The position numbers were made by a program, and so were the translations under genes. Source: Callipepla californica brunnescens (Eukaryota > Chordata > Aves > Galliformes > Odontophoridae). From it: 64,000 nt of DNA. The notes under the pieces are model-generated. The model saw nothing but the letters and a program-made list of their open reading frames with translations. It was not told the DNA's origin and searched no databases. Below are positions 1 through 12,000 of the stretch, one piece after another; the first letter of the stretch is position 1; each line of letters opens with the position of its first letter. The stretch spans positions 4,158,505 to 4,222,504 of the forward strand of contig JALIRH010000039.1 in NCBI GenBank assembly GCA_023055505.1. Direction: 5' to 3'.

Positions 1-2954
1 CCTTACTGGGGGCACTGTCCATGATGTCCCTGTGCTATGAGTCCTCCCATGGCTGCTTAGAGGCAGGGCAGTGTCTCAGAGTGCCCTCATCTCCTGACCA
101 ACAAACATAAAACCCTAAAAATAGGAATCTGAGCATCGCTTGGGAGGGAACACCTGTCCTGGACCATGACTTGAATAGCACAGCAACCTCTAGAAGCGCA
201 TCTGGCATTTTTGTGCTCGTGCCAGCCGTGAATGAAAGCCACAACTGTATCCACCCCTCGGGTCCTGGCAGCGCAGCGGGGACACTTGTGTCCCACGGTT
301 CCCTGGCAAGCTGACCCTGCAGACCTGACACTGGGGTGGGCAGGCAGTGAGCAATCCATGTGGCTGCCTTACTGAGGTTAGTACGCAGTGTGTGGGCAGT
401 GGCTTCTTTCTCCTGATCTTAAATATATATATTTAAATGTAAAAGCTATTCAGCACAGACATGCAGCACCGTGCTGTGCTCACTGCTCCTTTGCAAGGAG
501 CCAGGAGCTGCTTTGGGCTCTGGCGTTGTTTCGGTGCCCATTTAGAGGTCATCGCACCGTGCATGACAAATGATGGTTTATATCATGGCTTTGATTTGCT
601 GAGGTCTTAGTGCCGTGCTGCAGTAAGGAGTGGCGTAAATCAGTTGTGGGGAAATGAATTTGGAGAGGTTTTTTGCTGTAGCAAAGCAAGTCAGCTCCCA
701 TGGGTGCATCCTGCAGCTGTGGAGGGGTTTTCCAAGAAATCTTTGGAAAATGAATCTTTTTTTGATGGGCCTTGCTTGTGTGGGGGAGAGTACAGAGCTT
801 TGTCCTTGCCCTGCAGAAATGATGGTCCCAAAGATCTTTGGGTCTCGTCAGACCTTCTCACTTAGGGCCTGGAACAGGCATGTGTCAGTCCAAAGGCATT
901 TTGTCTTCCTTCTGCTTTGGTTTTGCTGAGCAAACTGAGGGTTATTCCTTCTGGGGCAAAGCAAATACAGCCCCTTGGTTTGGAAACAGCAGCAGGTTTC
1001 CCCATGGTTGGACCCAGGGAACTAATTCAGCAGGAGCAGGTGTGTGTGCAAGGGAATGGGTACTGCCCACATCCAGCTCTGAGGGAAATAAACAGCCTCC
1101 AGAAAACCCAGAGGCAAACCAACTGCAAATCAAACTGAACATCTCCTGTTGCACAGCATTCAGAGTTGATGCTGTCCCTCCCTAGAATGTCAGTCCCATG
1201 GGAATTTCCCCTTTTCTGCCCACCCCTGCTGTTTTCTCCCTTCCTTGCAGAGCTTGGGGTCCAGGGGCTCTGTGTGGTCATGGGTGTGTTTATCCCACTG
1301 CACAGACTGAGCAGCCCTAATGAATCAAAGCAATTAAATAGCTTTATTTTAATGCTTTTTGTCATTAAAAAAAAAAAAAAAAGCATTTGGGGCAACAACA
1401 TTCCCATGGATATTTTCTCTGCTGAAATGGATCTTGCTTTTCTGAAGCTCTCCCCCCAGGACCCCTTGCTGTCAGGGGACCAGGAGCATAGCAGTTGTCC
1501 CATCCATTGGGGCAGATCAGGAGGCTGCCGGTGTTGGGAGAATGAGATCCTTTTTCTTGTAGAGCTTAAGATTTAGGTTGGAAAGCTTCAGAGCATCAAA
1601 TACTGACTTGCATTTCTTGGACGCTGATTCATAGGTATACAAGGAGTGGGGGGAAGATGATAGTAAATGGAAGGTGACTAATGCCCTGCTGCAGAGAGCC
1701 ACTAGGTTGGAAGGAGATCCCCAGCATGCTGCAGCTGGTTTGGCCATGGTTGGTGGTGCTGTGGAAGCTCTCACCCTTCTCTAAACATCTCTTTCCTTCT
1801 CCTAACTGTGGTTACATTTCCAGCAGATGGTGGGTTTATTATATAAGTGAGCAGAAGGCTTCGTTACAAGATTCAGCCAAATTGGGCTTTTCTTCAGATA
1901 AGGCCAAACAGCAGTTCAGTTCAGTTGTTCAGCTCCTTCCCTGTTCTACTTTGGGTTTGGAGGCCAAAGTTATTCTAGGGGGTGAGATGGGTGGAAATCT
2001 CCCTGTGTTATTAATAACGTGCTTGGTGGGAAAGCTGGGAGATGAGACAAAGCAAAAATGGGGCAGTTCTGCAAAGGTGTGGGGTTAGTGCCTGGGATTG
2101 GGCTGCTGCACTGCCTCCACACCTCCCACTGACTCCAGAGCTCCATCAGCAGCACCAAGGAGAGCTGCCGGAGCCTGTCCTGTTGTTGGCCAACCAAGCA
2201 CCCGGCTGTGGGGAACTGGGAGCCTGAGGCTACTCTCTGTGCTGTGATAATTCAAGTCCGCTGGGTTGTGATGTGCTGAAGAAAGCCGGCACTGGGGGTG
2301 ATTGCTGCATCCATCTGGAGGAGTGAGGTGCTCCTGGGGAAGCAGAAAATAACTTTGGTTGGAGGGCATGCACGAGCTTGGAGGCAGAGCAGAGGTGAGC
2401 AGCATTCCAGCTTCATGGCAGCTCCAAGTGGTTAAAATGCTAAAGCCCCTCCCTGGATGCAAGGCGTTAGAATGCTCTCAGAAACAGCTTTGCCTCCCGA
2501 AAATGGGAGGAAAGTCTCAGGGACACTGTTACAAGTGATGTTCTGCCCATACCATACAAGTGATGGCTGTGGCTCCCGAGGGCTACGTCCCCTTGTACCC
2601 AACGGGTCAGTGCTGTAGCTGTGAGCACCGTGCTCACCAGCTGTGTGGTTTCTTTTTGGTTTTTCTTTTTATATGCCCTAAAGAAAGGTTTCCTCACTGT
2701 CTGCAGTGTGGTGAGGGAGAGTATTGCTAAGACAGTAAGGTCAGAAATGCTTCCTGTGAAGTATGTTGTTGAGCAAATTAGTGAGTGTCTGCTTAACAAA
2801 AGAAAGGTGCAAGCAAGTGCATGCATTCCCTGCAGTGTCCTGCTGGGGTTTCTTTTAACTTTGTGACTAAGAGCTGACAACTGGGTAAGCATCCTCTTGG
2901 GGGACTGATTTGCAGCGTAACATGAATATTGCATTCTTATGCTCCTACCCACAG
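1..2954 (+). other. SGIP1: SGIP1 intron preceding coding exon 2
   Basis: No exon or recognisable repeat seen. There is a 16-base A run at 1367-1382 and an 18-base A/T palindrome at 419-436. The long open frames here have no family likeness. An alternative first exon cannot be excluded. Confidence 0.6.
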
Positions 2955-3018
2955 GACTGAAAAAACGTACAAGGAAGGCCTTTGGTATACGCAAGAAAGA
3001 AAAGGACACCGATTCCAC
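2955..3018 (+). CDS. SGIP1: SGIP1 coding exon 2 (basic membrane-binding segment)
   Basis: The acceptor is ctcctacccacag and the donor is gtgagt. The exon begins with two bases completing the Gly of MMEG and reads [20 protein letters not shown], ending two bases into a Thr codon. The cluster of Lys and Arg is the phospholipid-binding N terminus of the family. No ATGATGGAAG exon is present upstream in the window, so the start codon lies before position 1. Confidence 0.95.
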
Positions 3019-6000
3019 GTGAGTCAATGAGATATAAAACGTATTAATAAGTAATGATGGCAGGGCAGGAAGGAGCTGGGTGCACTGGGGACATCTGTCA
3101 TCCTCAAGTCACGGCTCGTGGTAGTGATTGCATCAGAGCTATTTCCCCCATGCGTGCAGAAGCCCACAGCCAGGCGTGCTCTGTGGGGACGTGTGTGTGT
3201 TCTCCATGCATGGTGACAGTGAGCAGTGATCAGGAGCCCATCGCTCCTCTGGGACTTGCAGCAGATTAATCTCTGCCCGAAGTAGTGATGTGCATGTCTG
3301 CCGGAGTCTGTTCCATGAGTCAGACGTTAATTTGTGGAAAATCTCTGGCAATACGTGAAGGCAGGGCCTGCCTGGCTCCGAGCAACGCGTCCATCCCTTT
3401 GCTGAGCAGCCCTGTGCATGCTGTGCCCCAGGACTGAAGCCCACAGATTTGGGGACTTTCAGCTCCATGCATTTCAAACCCATTTGAAAACAAAGTGACG
3501 ATGCTTCTGGCAGGGAACAGACCTGCTGGATGGAGTCTGAATTACTCATATGCGATTTCGATCAACTTCTGCAGCACAGAAGCACTGAATGTGTGTGCAC
3601 GTGTGCTGTCCTATAACACGAGAGCACAGCTGTGCAGGGCTTCTGAGGAGCACGCCGGCAATTTGGCTTTGCTGTCAGTGCCGTGATGACAGCTCTGGTT
3701 TCCTCTGCGTATCCTGGAGCAGGGCTGTGCTGGAGCTAACCCAGGTGCCTTTTCTGTTCCTTGCAGGGGGTCACCGGACAGGGACGGCATCGTAAGTACC
3801 GCGCAGCGCTGCTCTGTGTTTGCAGCTTTCTCCTCCCTTGGCCATCGCAGGCGCTTATTTTGTGAACCGCTTCCTTTTCAGTATAGGAAATAAGTGTCCA
3901 AGTCCAGACAAAGCTGGTTAAAAAACCAATAATAATTCAGGGCTCTGTACAGAATCGGCTCAGTGGAACTGGCTGGCAGCGCTGTGCACCCCCTGGGGCG
4001 GCTCAGGTGCTCGGGGATCCCAGCTCCTGCTGAGCGCAATCGGCTCAGGGCAGCTTTTCTGTGCGAGGAGTTAAGGGCAAATTGCCACGCACCTGTTTCT
4101 GATGCCATTTTGTTTTGGGTATTAAACCAAAATGAAGACGATGGCCGTTCTCGAGATGCTGCTGCTGTTCTTGGTTCGGGGTAGAAATGCCCCCACTTGA
4201 ACCAAGCAGTGGAAGGAGTGCTGCTTGATTTCCAATTTACAGTTAAGTATGTTGGGCTCAGACTGGGACTGTGTGGATTCAGGCATTAGAGGCTTAAAAT
4301 AAGCCCCAGGGAGACATTCAGCAGGAGAGAAGCACTGTGTGCCCAGCCCGGTGCCAGAGACACGTGGCATCACGATGCAGTGTGGCACTGCACAGACATC
4401 GGGGTGCCACATTGCTCCTTTTAGAGATGTCATCTCATTTCCTACATCTGACTCAAGATCCTTGGCTTTATGCTCACCTGCGTTCCTCTGCCATTTGTTA
4501 CTGGCTGTTAATGAGCGATTAAGAAGTCTGCAGCTCAGGTAGTGCTTTAATCAGGGCTCTATTCAGCAGTTAAAGCAAACAAACCCCCAGAAAATACAAT
4601 GTAATGCATTTCTGCGTGTCACAGAACTCTGTGGTGAGCAAAACTGCTGCGCTGAGCAATGCCAAATTTAATTCTGGAGAGTGAAAACCCAGCTGACAGC
4701 TCCTTAGGCATGGCTGATGGTAGCACTTTGTGCAGATGGGGCTGGGGACAAGATCTCCAAGCTGGAACCAGCCCAGGGGCAAGCAGGGCTGGGCCTCCCA
4801 AACACTGCCTCCAACCCTCGCCAGCAGCTGATGCTTTCTCCATGAGATGCGTGTTTTGGGTTTTCCAGGTGGTTTGCTTTCTTGTAGGACAAAGCAGGGC
4901 TCCCAGTGCTCCAGCAAGCTGGAGGAAACAGGAAAGCAATTTCTTTACATTTTTTTTTTCTATATAATGAGAGCACGGCATATACTGAAACGGGCAATGG
5001 AGGATGGAGAGATTCATATGTTCATCCTGTAGCACGTTCTTACAGAAAGCCGTGTTGTGCTGGGGATGATGGCCCTGGTGCTGACCTGACTGCTGAATAC
5101 GGCCCTTCTGAGGGGTCCTCCCCTCCTTACAGAACCCGCAGTGTTTGCCAATTCCTTCCATTTGTTCTTCTGTTGGAAACCAACCAATCACCTGACATGT
5201 TAACCCTCTTTCTGCCCAACCCCAATCCATTCCAGCCTCTCCGCACTCATCCCAATGAGCCACCTTGCCATAGCAAACCTGAGGGCACATGGGAGCAAGG
5301 AAAAAATAACTCGGTAAGGAACGCAGTGCTTGGTTACAGCTATGAATAAGTTACTGAGAATAGGGTGTAGCTCTTGTTCAGAGATCCAGACTGTAGGAAA
5401 AATGCTGATTAGGTTGAGTCAGGACAAGACCTGGACCACGGAGGGTTGGTTTGAAGAGAGCCCCATGAGCCTTTGCTTGGCTCATGTTGTAATAGAGTTT
5501 CATCTCATGGGTGCACAAACATATGTACATATGCTATGTTCTTTTTTTTTTTTTTTCCGCTTCATTTTAAGTGTTGAGATCTTGTTTTCTTGTGTTACAG
5601 AAGAAAACGAATGGGGCCCCCAATGGATTTTATGCAGAGATTGACTGGGACAGATACGTAAGTGTCTGAGTGCTCTGATCTGCCATGCATAATGCTTTGT
5701 GTGAGCCATGTCCCCCAGCCCCACTGTTTGCTTCAAAGCTGAGACACTGAGAATGCAAATAATAACTTCAGAGACATCAGATGTGCAAGGAAACCTAATC
5801 CTGCTCTGATGTGTACTCTGGATGTCTTTTAAAGAGAAGAGCACTTAAGGACATGGTTTATGGGGCATGGGGATGTGCTGATGGTTGGACTAGATGACCA
5901 GAGTACTTTTCCAAACTTCATGATTCTATGTGGCATCAGTAAGTTGAGAACTGATCCAGAAGATGGGTCACCTGTTTCTGGACCATTTCATAACCCTAAG

Positions 6001-9000
6001 TGCCCATCTGTGGAGGACCAACCATCCCTCTGTAGGTGAGGAGAGCACTGCCCTGTGCCTCGAGGACTGAGTCCAACCAAAGATAAACCTGGCTTGCAAT
6101 TGGGTGTTGCAAAACAAAACCAACTTAGTACTGTGACAGCTACAAAAAATCCCAGCAGCAGTGTTGATCCTTTGTGTTTTGTTCCCCGTGCAGAACTCCC
6201 CTGAGCTCGATGAGGAGGGCTACAGCATCCGGCCCGAGGAGCCAGGCTATATCCTTTGTTGTGGACTTGGCCTCTCAGCTTATGGTCTGTAAGATGAGCT
6301 GGGGTTCACAGGAAGGCCACTGTCTTTTATGGTTCTTTTTATTTAATTTTCCCTTTTATTCTCCTTTGAGCTGTTACTCTTCAGCTGAAAATAGCTCCTG
6401 GGGAGTGTTATCTGTGGCAGTAGAATAGGGGAGCACAGTGCTGGCTTTCTTAGGCAATCTGGTGTGCTCTATGATCTTCAGGTCCGTAATATATACCTGT
6501 AAGGGGTAAGGAAACGGAGATGTGACCTATGCATGATGCATGCGTGCCACCTCAGGGCCAATAGCATCCTACTCACAGCTGTAGGAGTGTGAGTGAGCAA
6601 TGGTATTCCCCCTTCCTGCTGCTGGGAGGACCTTGTTCCCATCAGAGCTGAGGGAGGATGGCCATGCACCAACATAGACCCTGCTGGGCTGCAATGGAGC
6701 AGTCTTCTTACCCAGTTCCAGTGGTAGTGCAGGAGGGCTTGTCCCTGCAGCTGCTCCTGCCATTGCGTTCAGGAATGAGTGCTTCAGAAACACTTAATTC
6801 CCATTTTTCAGTGAGATGCAAGCTTTTGACCCCTTGCTGAGCTGTAGGGCACTCCTGCTCTCCAAGCAAGCTTCCTTAGCTGCGCTGCACCCACCAAAGG
6901 GAAGCACTTCTACTCCTCCAGCGAGTCTGAGGAGGAGGAGGAGGCCCACAAGAAGTACAACATCAAGATCAAGCCGCTGCAGGCTAAGGACATCCTGAAG
7001 AGCGCGGCCACGGTGGATGAGCTGAAGGCATCTGTAGGCAACATTGCACTTTCTCCATCTCCTGTGGTGAGTTGCATCCCCAGCTCTTCTCCTATTTGCT
7101 TGCTTCAGCCCCCCTGGGTGTGAGTGAGGAACCTTGGCTCTGGGTCCTTATCAACTGGGTCTGTAGATCCAGATCAATGCGATGTCATTAAGCTCACAGA
7201 AGGGCACAGGGAGAAGCTAATGCCTTCTGTTCATAGGTGCAAACCTCTTAGTGCTGTGTCAGCCCCTGACAGAAAATATCTTTTTATTTTTTTTTTCTGC
7301 ATTCTTTTAGAGGAAAAGTCCGGTAAGATATGATTTTATGTTTTGCTTACGAACTTTAAATACAGCCTTGACTTATTGTGTTCCCTGCTTTCCTGGCACC
7401 TGTTGTGCATGTCTCTGGGACTAGATTGTTAAGGCAAATAAATAATCCAGCAGTTCTGGAAGCTGTGATGCTTGTTGCTGTCTTTCACCCTTGGGTTTAA
7501 CTTAGTGGGTGGGCACCCACAGAGGTGGTGGTGCCCTGTCCCTTCGGACATCCAAAGTCAGGGATGGGGCTCTGAGCTCCTGGTGGAGCTGTGGGTGTCC
7601 CTGTTCACTGCAGAGAGTGGGACCAGATGGCCTTCAAAAGGCCCTTCCAACTCAAATGGCTCTGTGATTCTATGAAATAAGAACTTGGCTGTGTTTCCTT
7701 GGGATGTGCATGGTCCACATGGGGCGTTCCACATGCTCTGTGGGAAAGCTGGGGCTGGCGATGGACAAGATGTGCAATGGCACAGCTTTCCCTGAGCAAG
7801 TGTTATGCACGTCCTTGTGCACCAGCGTGATGTGGAAGACAAGAGAGTGCATCTATGGTTTGTGGCCATGTGTTGCATGCAGCTGTGGTGTTGCCCCTGT
7901 AAGGACTTGGTGTGAGGCCATACCGAGCCCAAATGGGCAAATTTCCTCTGTTAGGGGTTGCTGGGCTCCCCCTCCACTTGTACCCCATTAGGGAGCTGAC
8001 CTGAGGCACCAGGATTCACTTGTCAAAATTTCCATACCTGAGCGCATCAGAAGGGAAAAGTGTGTGTGCTGTGAGCCTGACCCACCAGCTGTCTGTGCCC
8101 ACCAGCACTGCAGCACTGAGGAACCCTAAAACACCCTGAGGGCAGCTCTGCATGGACACTCCCCTCCTTGTAGGCAGGGAAAGAGGTGGCTGTGTGTCAG
8201 CATGGGGCTGCTGAAAAGCTGGGGGAAGAGTATCCCAAGGGTCCCATCCCTGATTTCCCAAGCAGGGATGCTCCCTGTCCCCAGGATGCCCACCCAGGCA
8301 CGGTGCCACGTAGGTGCTGATGCATCCCTCTCTGACCAGGTGTCTGTTCTCTCTCCCTTCTCGCTGACCGCAGCGGCGCAGCCCGGTAAGCTCCTTCCTT
8401 GCACGCTTCCTTGCTGCCTTTGGCCATGCGTTTGTGCAAGCAGTGACATTGCGGTGCTCTGGATGGGGACATGGGGGGCTTTTACTGCATGCAAGTGCTG
8501 TGTGTTGCGTGGCAAGAGTGGGGCTTTAGGTTGCTGGCCATGCTTAGATCAGCCCATCGGAGGTGAGGATTTTGTTTTCATGCTGCCTCCATTGGGTTGG
8601 AGTGACAGCTGTGTGCCAGGGAGGCTGTGAACCCAGGGCTGCCAGGTGATGGGTTTATGGGGTGCAAAATGCTCTTGCTGGGCTCTGTCTGCTCCCTGTG
8701 TGCTGGGGGCAAACCTGAATTCCCTGTGGATGCGTGCGGGTGGGCATTGCTCAGTAACTCTCCTCTCAGCCGATTTCTGCCCTGTGCACTGTGCTGCTGC
8801 TGCGGGTTCTGTTCGGCGCCGATCGTGATGTGCCCATGTCCCTGCACACCCCGCTGACCTCCTGTGTTTGTAATTCCAGGGGATGATTAAGAGGAATTTA
8901 TCCAGTAAGTATGTCCTAAGTAATTAGTGCAGACAGCTTGGTGGTGGCGGCCTTTAAAATTGATTTAATAAAGGGAGGGGGAGGGTAGGTTTACTGTGGA

Positions 9001-12000
9001 GTGCTTGTGGCAGAAATGATGGCACCCAAATGACCTCTTAAGGAAGGCCATATGGACATCCCTGGGGTGCCCTATAGCAGAAGCACAGCCATCTACTATA
9101 GAAACAAGAGCTGAATTGAGCCCAAATCTTTCTCTGCCTGCACCTTGATGGCGGGCTCAGCGTGGGACTTGGGGACAGATGTGGGGTAGGGGTACAGCTC
9201 TAACCCTTCTCTGACTCCACACAGGTGAGGAAATTGCACGGCCCCGGCGCTCCACACCCACACCAGACCCCAGCAGGTCAGTATAGGGGATATGTGTATA
9301 TACACACACACACATACATCTGCAAGACCTTGCTCGTGCACCACCCAGAACAAAGACCCCATAGTGTCACGGAGTCCATCGGTAGGGCTCTCCACTACAG
9401 CTACCATTGTGCACGTCATCCAGATGGGATTCTAACCATCTTAGCACACAATCACACACATACCAAGAGTCCAAACCGTCCCAGCTCCCTGTAAATACAC
9501 ACATTTGTGCTCTGACACAGCTTCTCACGGAACATTGTGTTGAGGATGGGTGTCCAGATCCCCTAAGCAGCCACATGCATGCCATGTGCCTCTGTCCCAC
9601 AGCAGGAAGCCCCCTGAGGACCCGGCTGCGCTGGCACCGCTCTTTGGGCCCCCGCTGGAGTCGGCGTTCGAGGAGCAGAAGCTGGATGGTGCGTTGGGGT
9701 TTGCATCCACACCTCATAATGAACAACTCTGCTGTTCATCTTGGAGCAAAGCTGCCCCTACGTGTGGCTCTGCACATGTAGCCTGGGAGCTTGCATGAAA
9801 TACAGAAGAGTTGTTGGGTTTGTGTTTCCCACCTTCTGTGTAAATACAGTTGGGTCTCTTCATTTAATACCTGGGTTATTTTCTGCATATCCTAAAATTC
9901 CAGAGGATTTCTGTCATTAATTCGGTGTTTGGCTTAATGCAGTAAGCCTCTGAGGATACAAATTGACATTGTTTTGTGTGTCAGGCATCATGAGTGTCAA
10001 ACTAATTGCGTGTCCTGTTTAAAAGCAGGCAGCCCTGTAGTTATCTAACATCACAGGGAAAGTGTCTTTAATTAGCGAGGGGTTGTTGTCAGTTTTTAGT
10101 TTCCTCTCCTTGCAAGTTTCAGATGGATGCACCTTATCTGCTCCTTTCTGTGTATGTAGGAAAACAGCTTTATCATTGCCATTGCATGTGTATTCATTTG
10201 TTCTCTTTTCCCAGCTCCCCTGGACCAGCCTGAGATCTGGGGCTCCTTCCAGCCCAACAGCACTGAGTCCCCAAAGCTGCAGAGACCTTTTCCAACTGGA
10301 AGTGAGTTGATCAAAAACAAATGCCCATATACATATGTGGACTCAAACTTTCTGTTGCTGCTGCTGGTTCTGGGAGATTAGCCCGGTGCTGTGGGCAGGG
10401 GGCAATAGAGAAGCAGTGCAAACCCTTCATGGTGGTTTCTTTCCACCTCCTTCCTCGAGTGCTCTGCCTTCAGCTGGGCGTGAAGTTGGTTTCCCCATAG
10501 CTCATTGAGGCAAGGGTGGGTCAGGCTGGATCCTAGGATAAATCTCTTCTCCTAAAGAGCACTCAGCACTGCACAGCTGCCCAGGAGGTGGGGATCCCCA
10601 TCCCTGGATGTGTTTTGAAGCAGTGGGGATGTGGCACTGAGGGATGTGGGCATGGGGGGGTGGGCTTGGGGAGCTCAGAGGGCTTCTCCCACCTGAATGA
10701 TTCAATGCTCTCCTCTCTTTCCATCGCAGCTCCGCCACCACTGCCGCCCAAGAACGTCCCGGCCACGCCGCCCCGCACTGGCTCACCCCTGACTGTGGCA
10801 CTAGGTAAAGGCCAGGCACACTGCTCCTAGCTGTGATGTAATGTGTCTGGATCCGGACCCGCGGGGTTTGCTCCCCCCAGGGCATCCCAGGCAGCGGCTG
10901 CATTTGAGATGTGGATTTGGTCCCTGTGTGTCCTGTGTTGCGTCCGTGTTGTTTCAGCAGATGTTGTGTTCAGGGCAATGCTGCAAAGACGCCGCTGGTC
11001 CTGAGCTGGCGTTGCCCTGGTTCAGTTGCTGCTCTCTGCTCCCCGTGCTGCTGGTGTCAGTTGCTTCTAGGAGCAAAATACAAAGCCAATGCAGAGCAGG
11101 ATTTAAATAGCAGCGCTGCTGCCTTCCTCCCACGCTGCCTGGAGCCATCCAGCCTGCTTCTGGGCCTATGGAGCAGGGGGTTTGGGCTGCTCCTGCCTGC
11201 TGTGCTCTCCCAGGTTGTGAGCAGGAAGAATCATGGGTGCTGCAGCACGAGTGAAGGAAAGCTGAGCGAGGCACTGGCATGCGGCTGGAGTAAATCCAGT
11301 GCTTGATAAGCGTGCAATGGATGGTGCTGCTTGCAGGAAGAGATTGCAGCTCCTGCTCCTCCGAGCTGTGCTGTGTGAGGTCAAGCATCCTTCTGCACAA
11401 CGTGTGTGCCAAATGCAGCTTTGCTCCATGTCTCTGGGCTACAAACAGTGAGCAAAGCAGCAAACTGAGCTGGGACAGGAGCGTGGGCATTGTGCTGTGG
11501 TGGGGCCGTGCAGACAGACGTGGTCATTAACAGCAATGTGTGGTGGTGATGGCTCAGAGAGCGAGCAGAGAGCCACCAGAGCTGCATCTGCTGCTGGCTG
11601 CAGCTGAAATACATACACCCAGTGTGCTGTCCTGTGCTGCATGCCCCTCGCCAGTGGGAGCAACCAACCAGCATGTGTCAATGTATATATTTATATTTGT
11701 GTGTGTATAAATATATATATGAGTGGAGTGTGCGAGAGAGCCTCGTTTTGCTGTGCTTACCGTGTGAGTCCAATAGCTACTAATAACTCCTGGTGGTGAT
11801 AATGACGCCGTTTAGCTGTGACATAAGCAAGGCTGCGTGCCAGCTTAAATGGTGCGTGGAGAGGAGTGCCTTGTATGAGGCAGCGTGTAGGGCTGGGCGG
11901 CTGCATGCTCTCCTGCGCAGTGTATGTATTTCAATCAAGTGTGCTTCAGGAATGACATCCCCCAGCAGCCGATGGCCACGTGCTTGGCAGTGTGCTTTGA

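Noticed and set aside
419..436. 18-base perfect palindrome of A and T
   Set aside because: Simple alternating TA sequence gives palindromes trivially.
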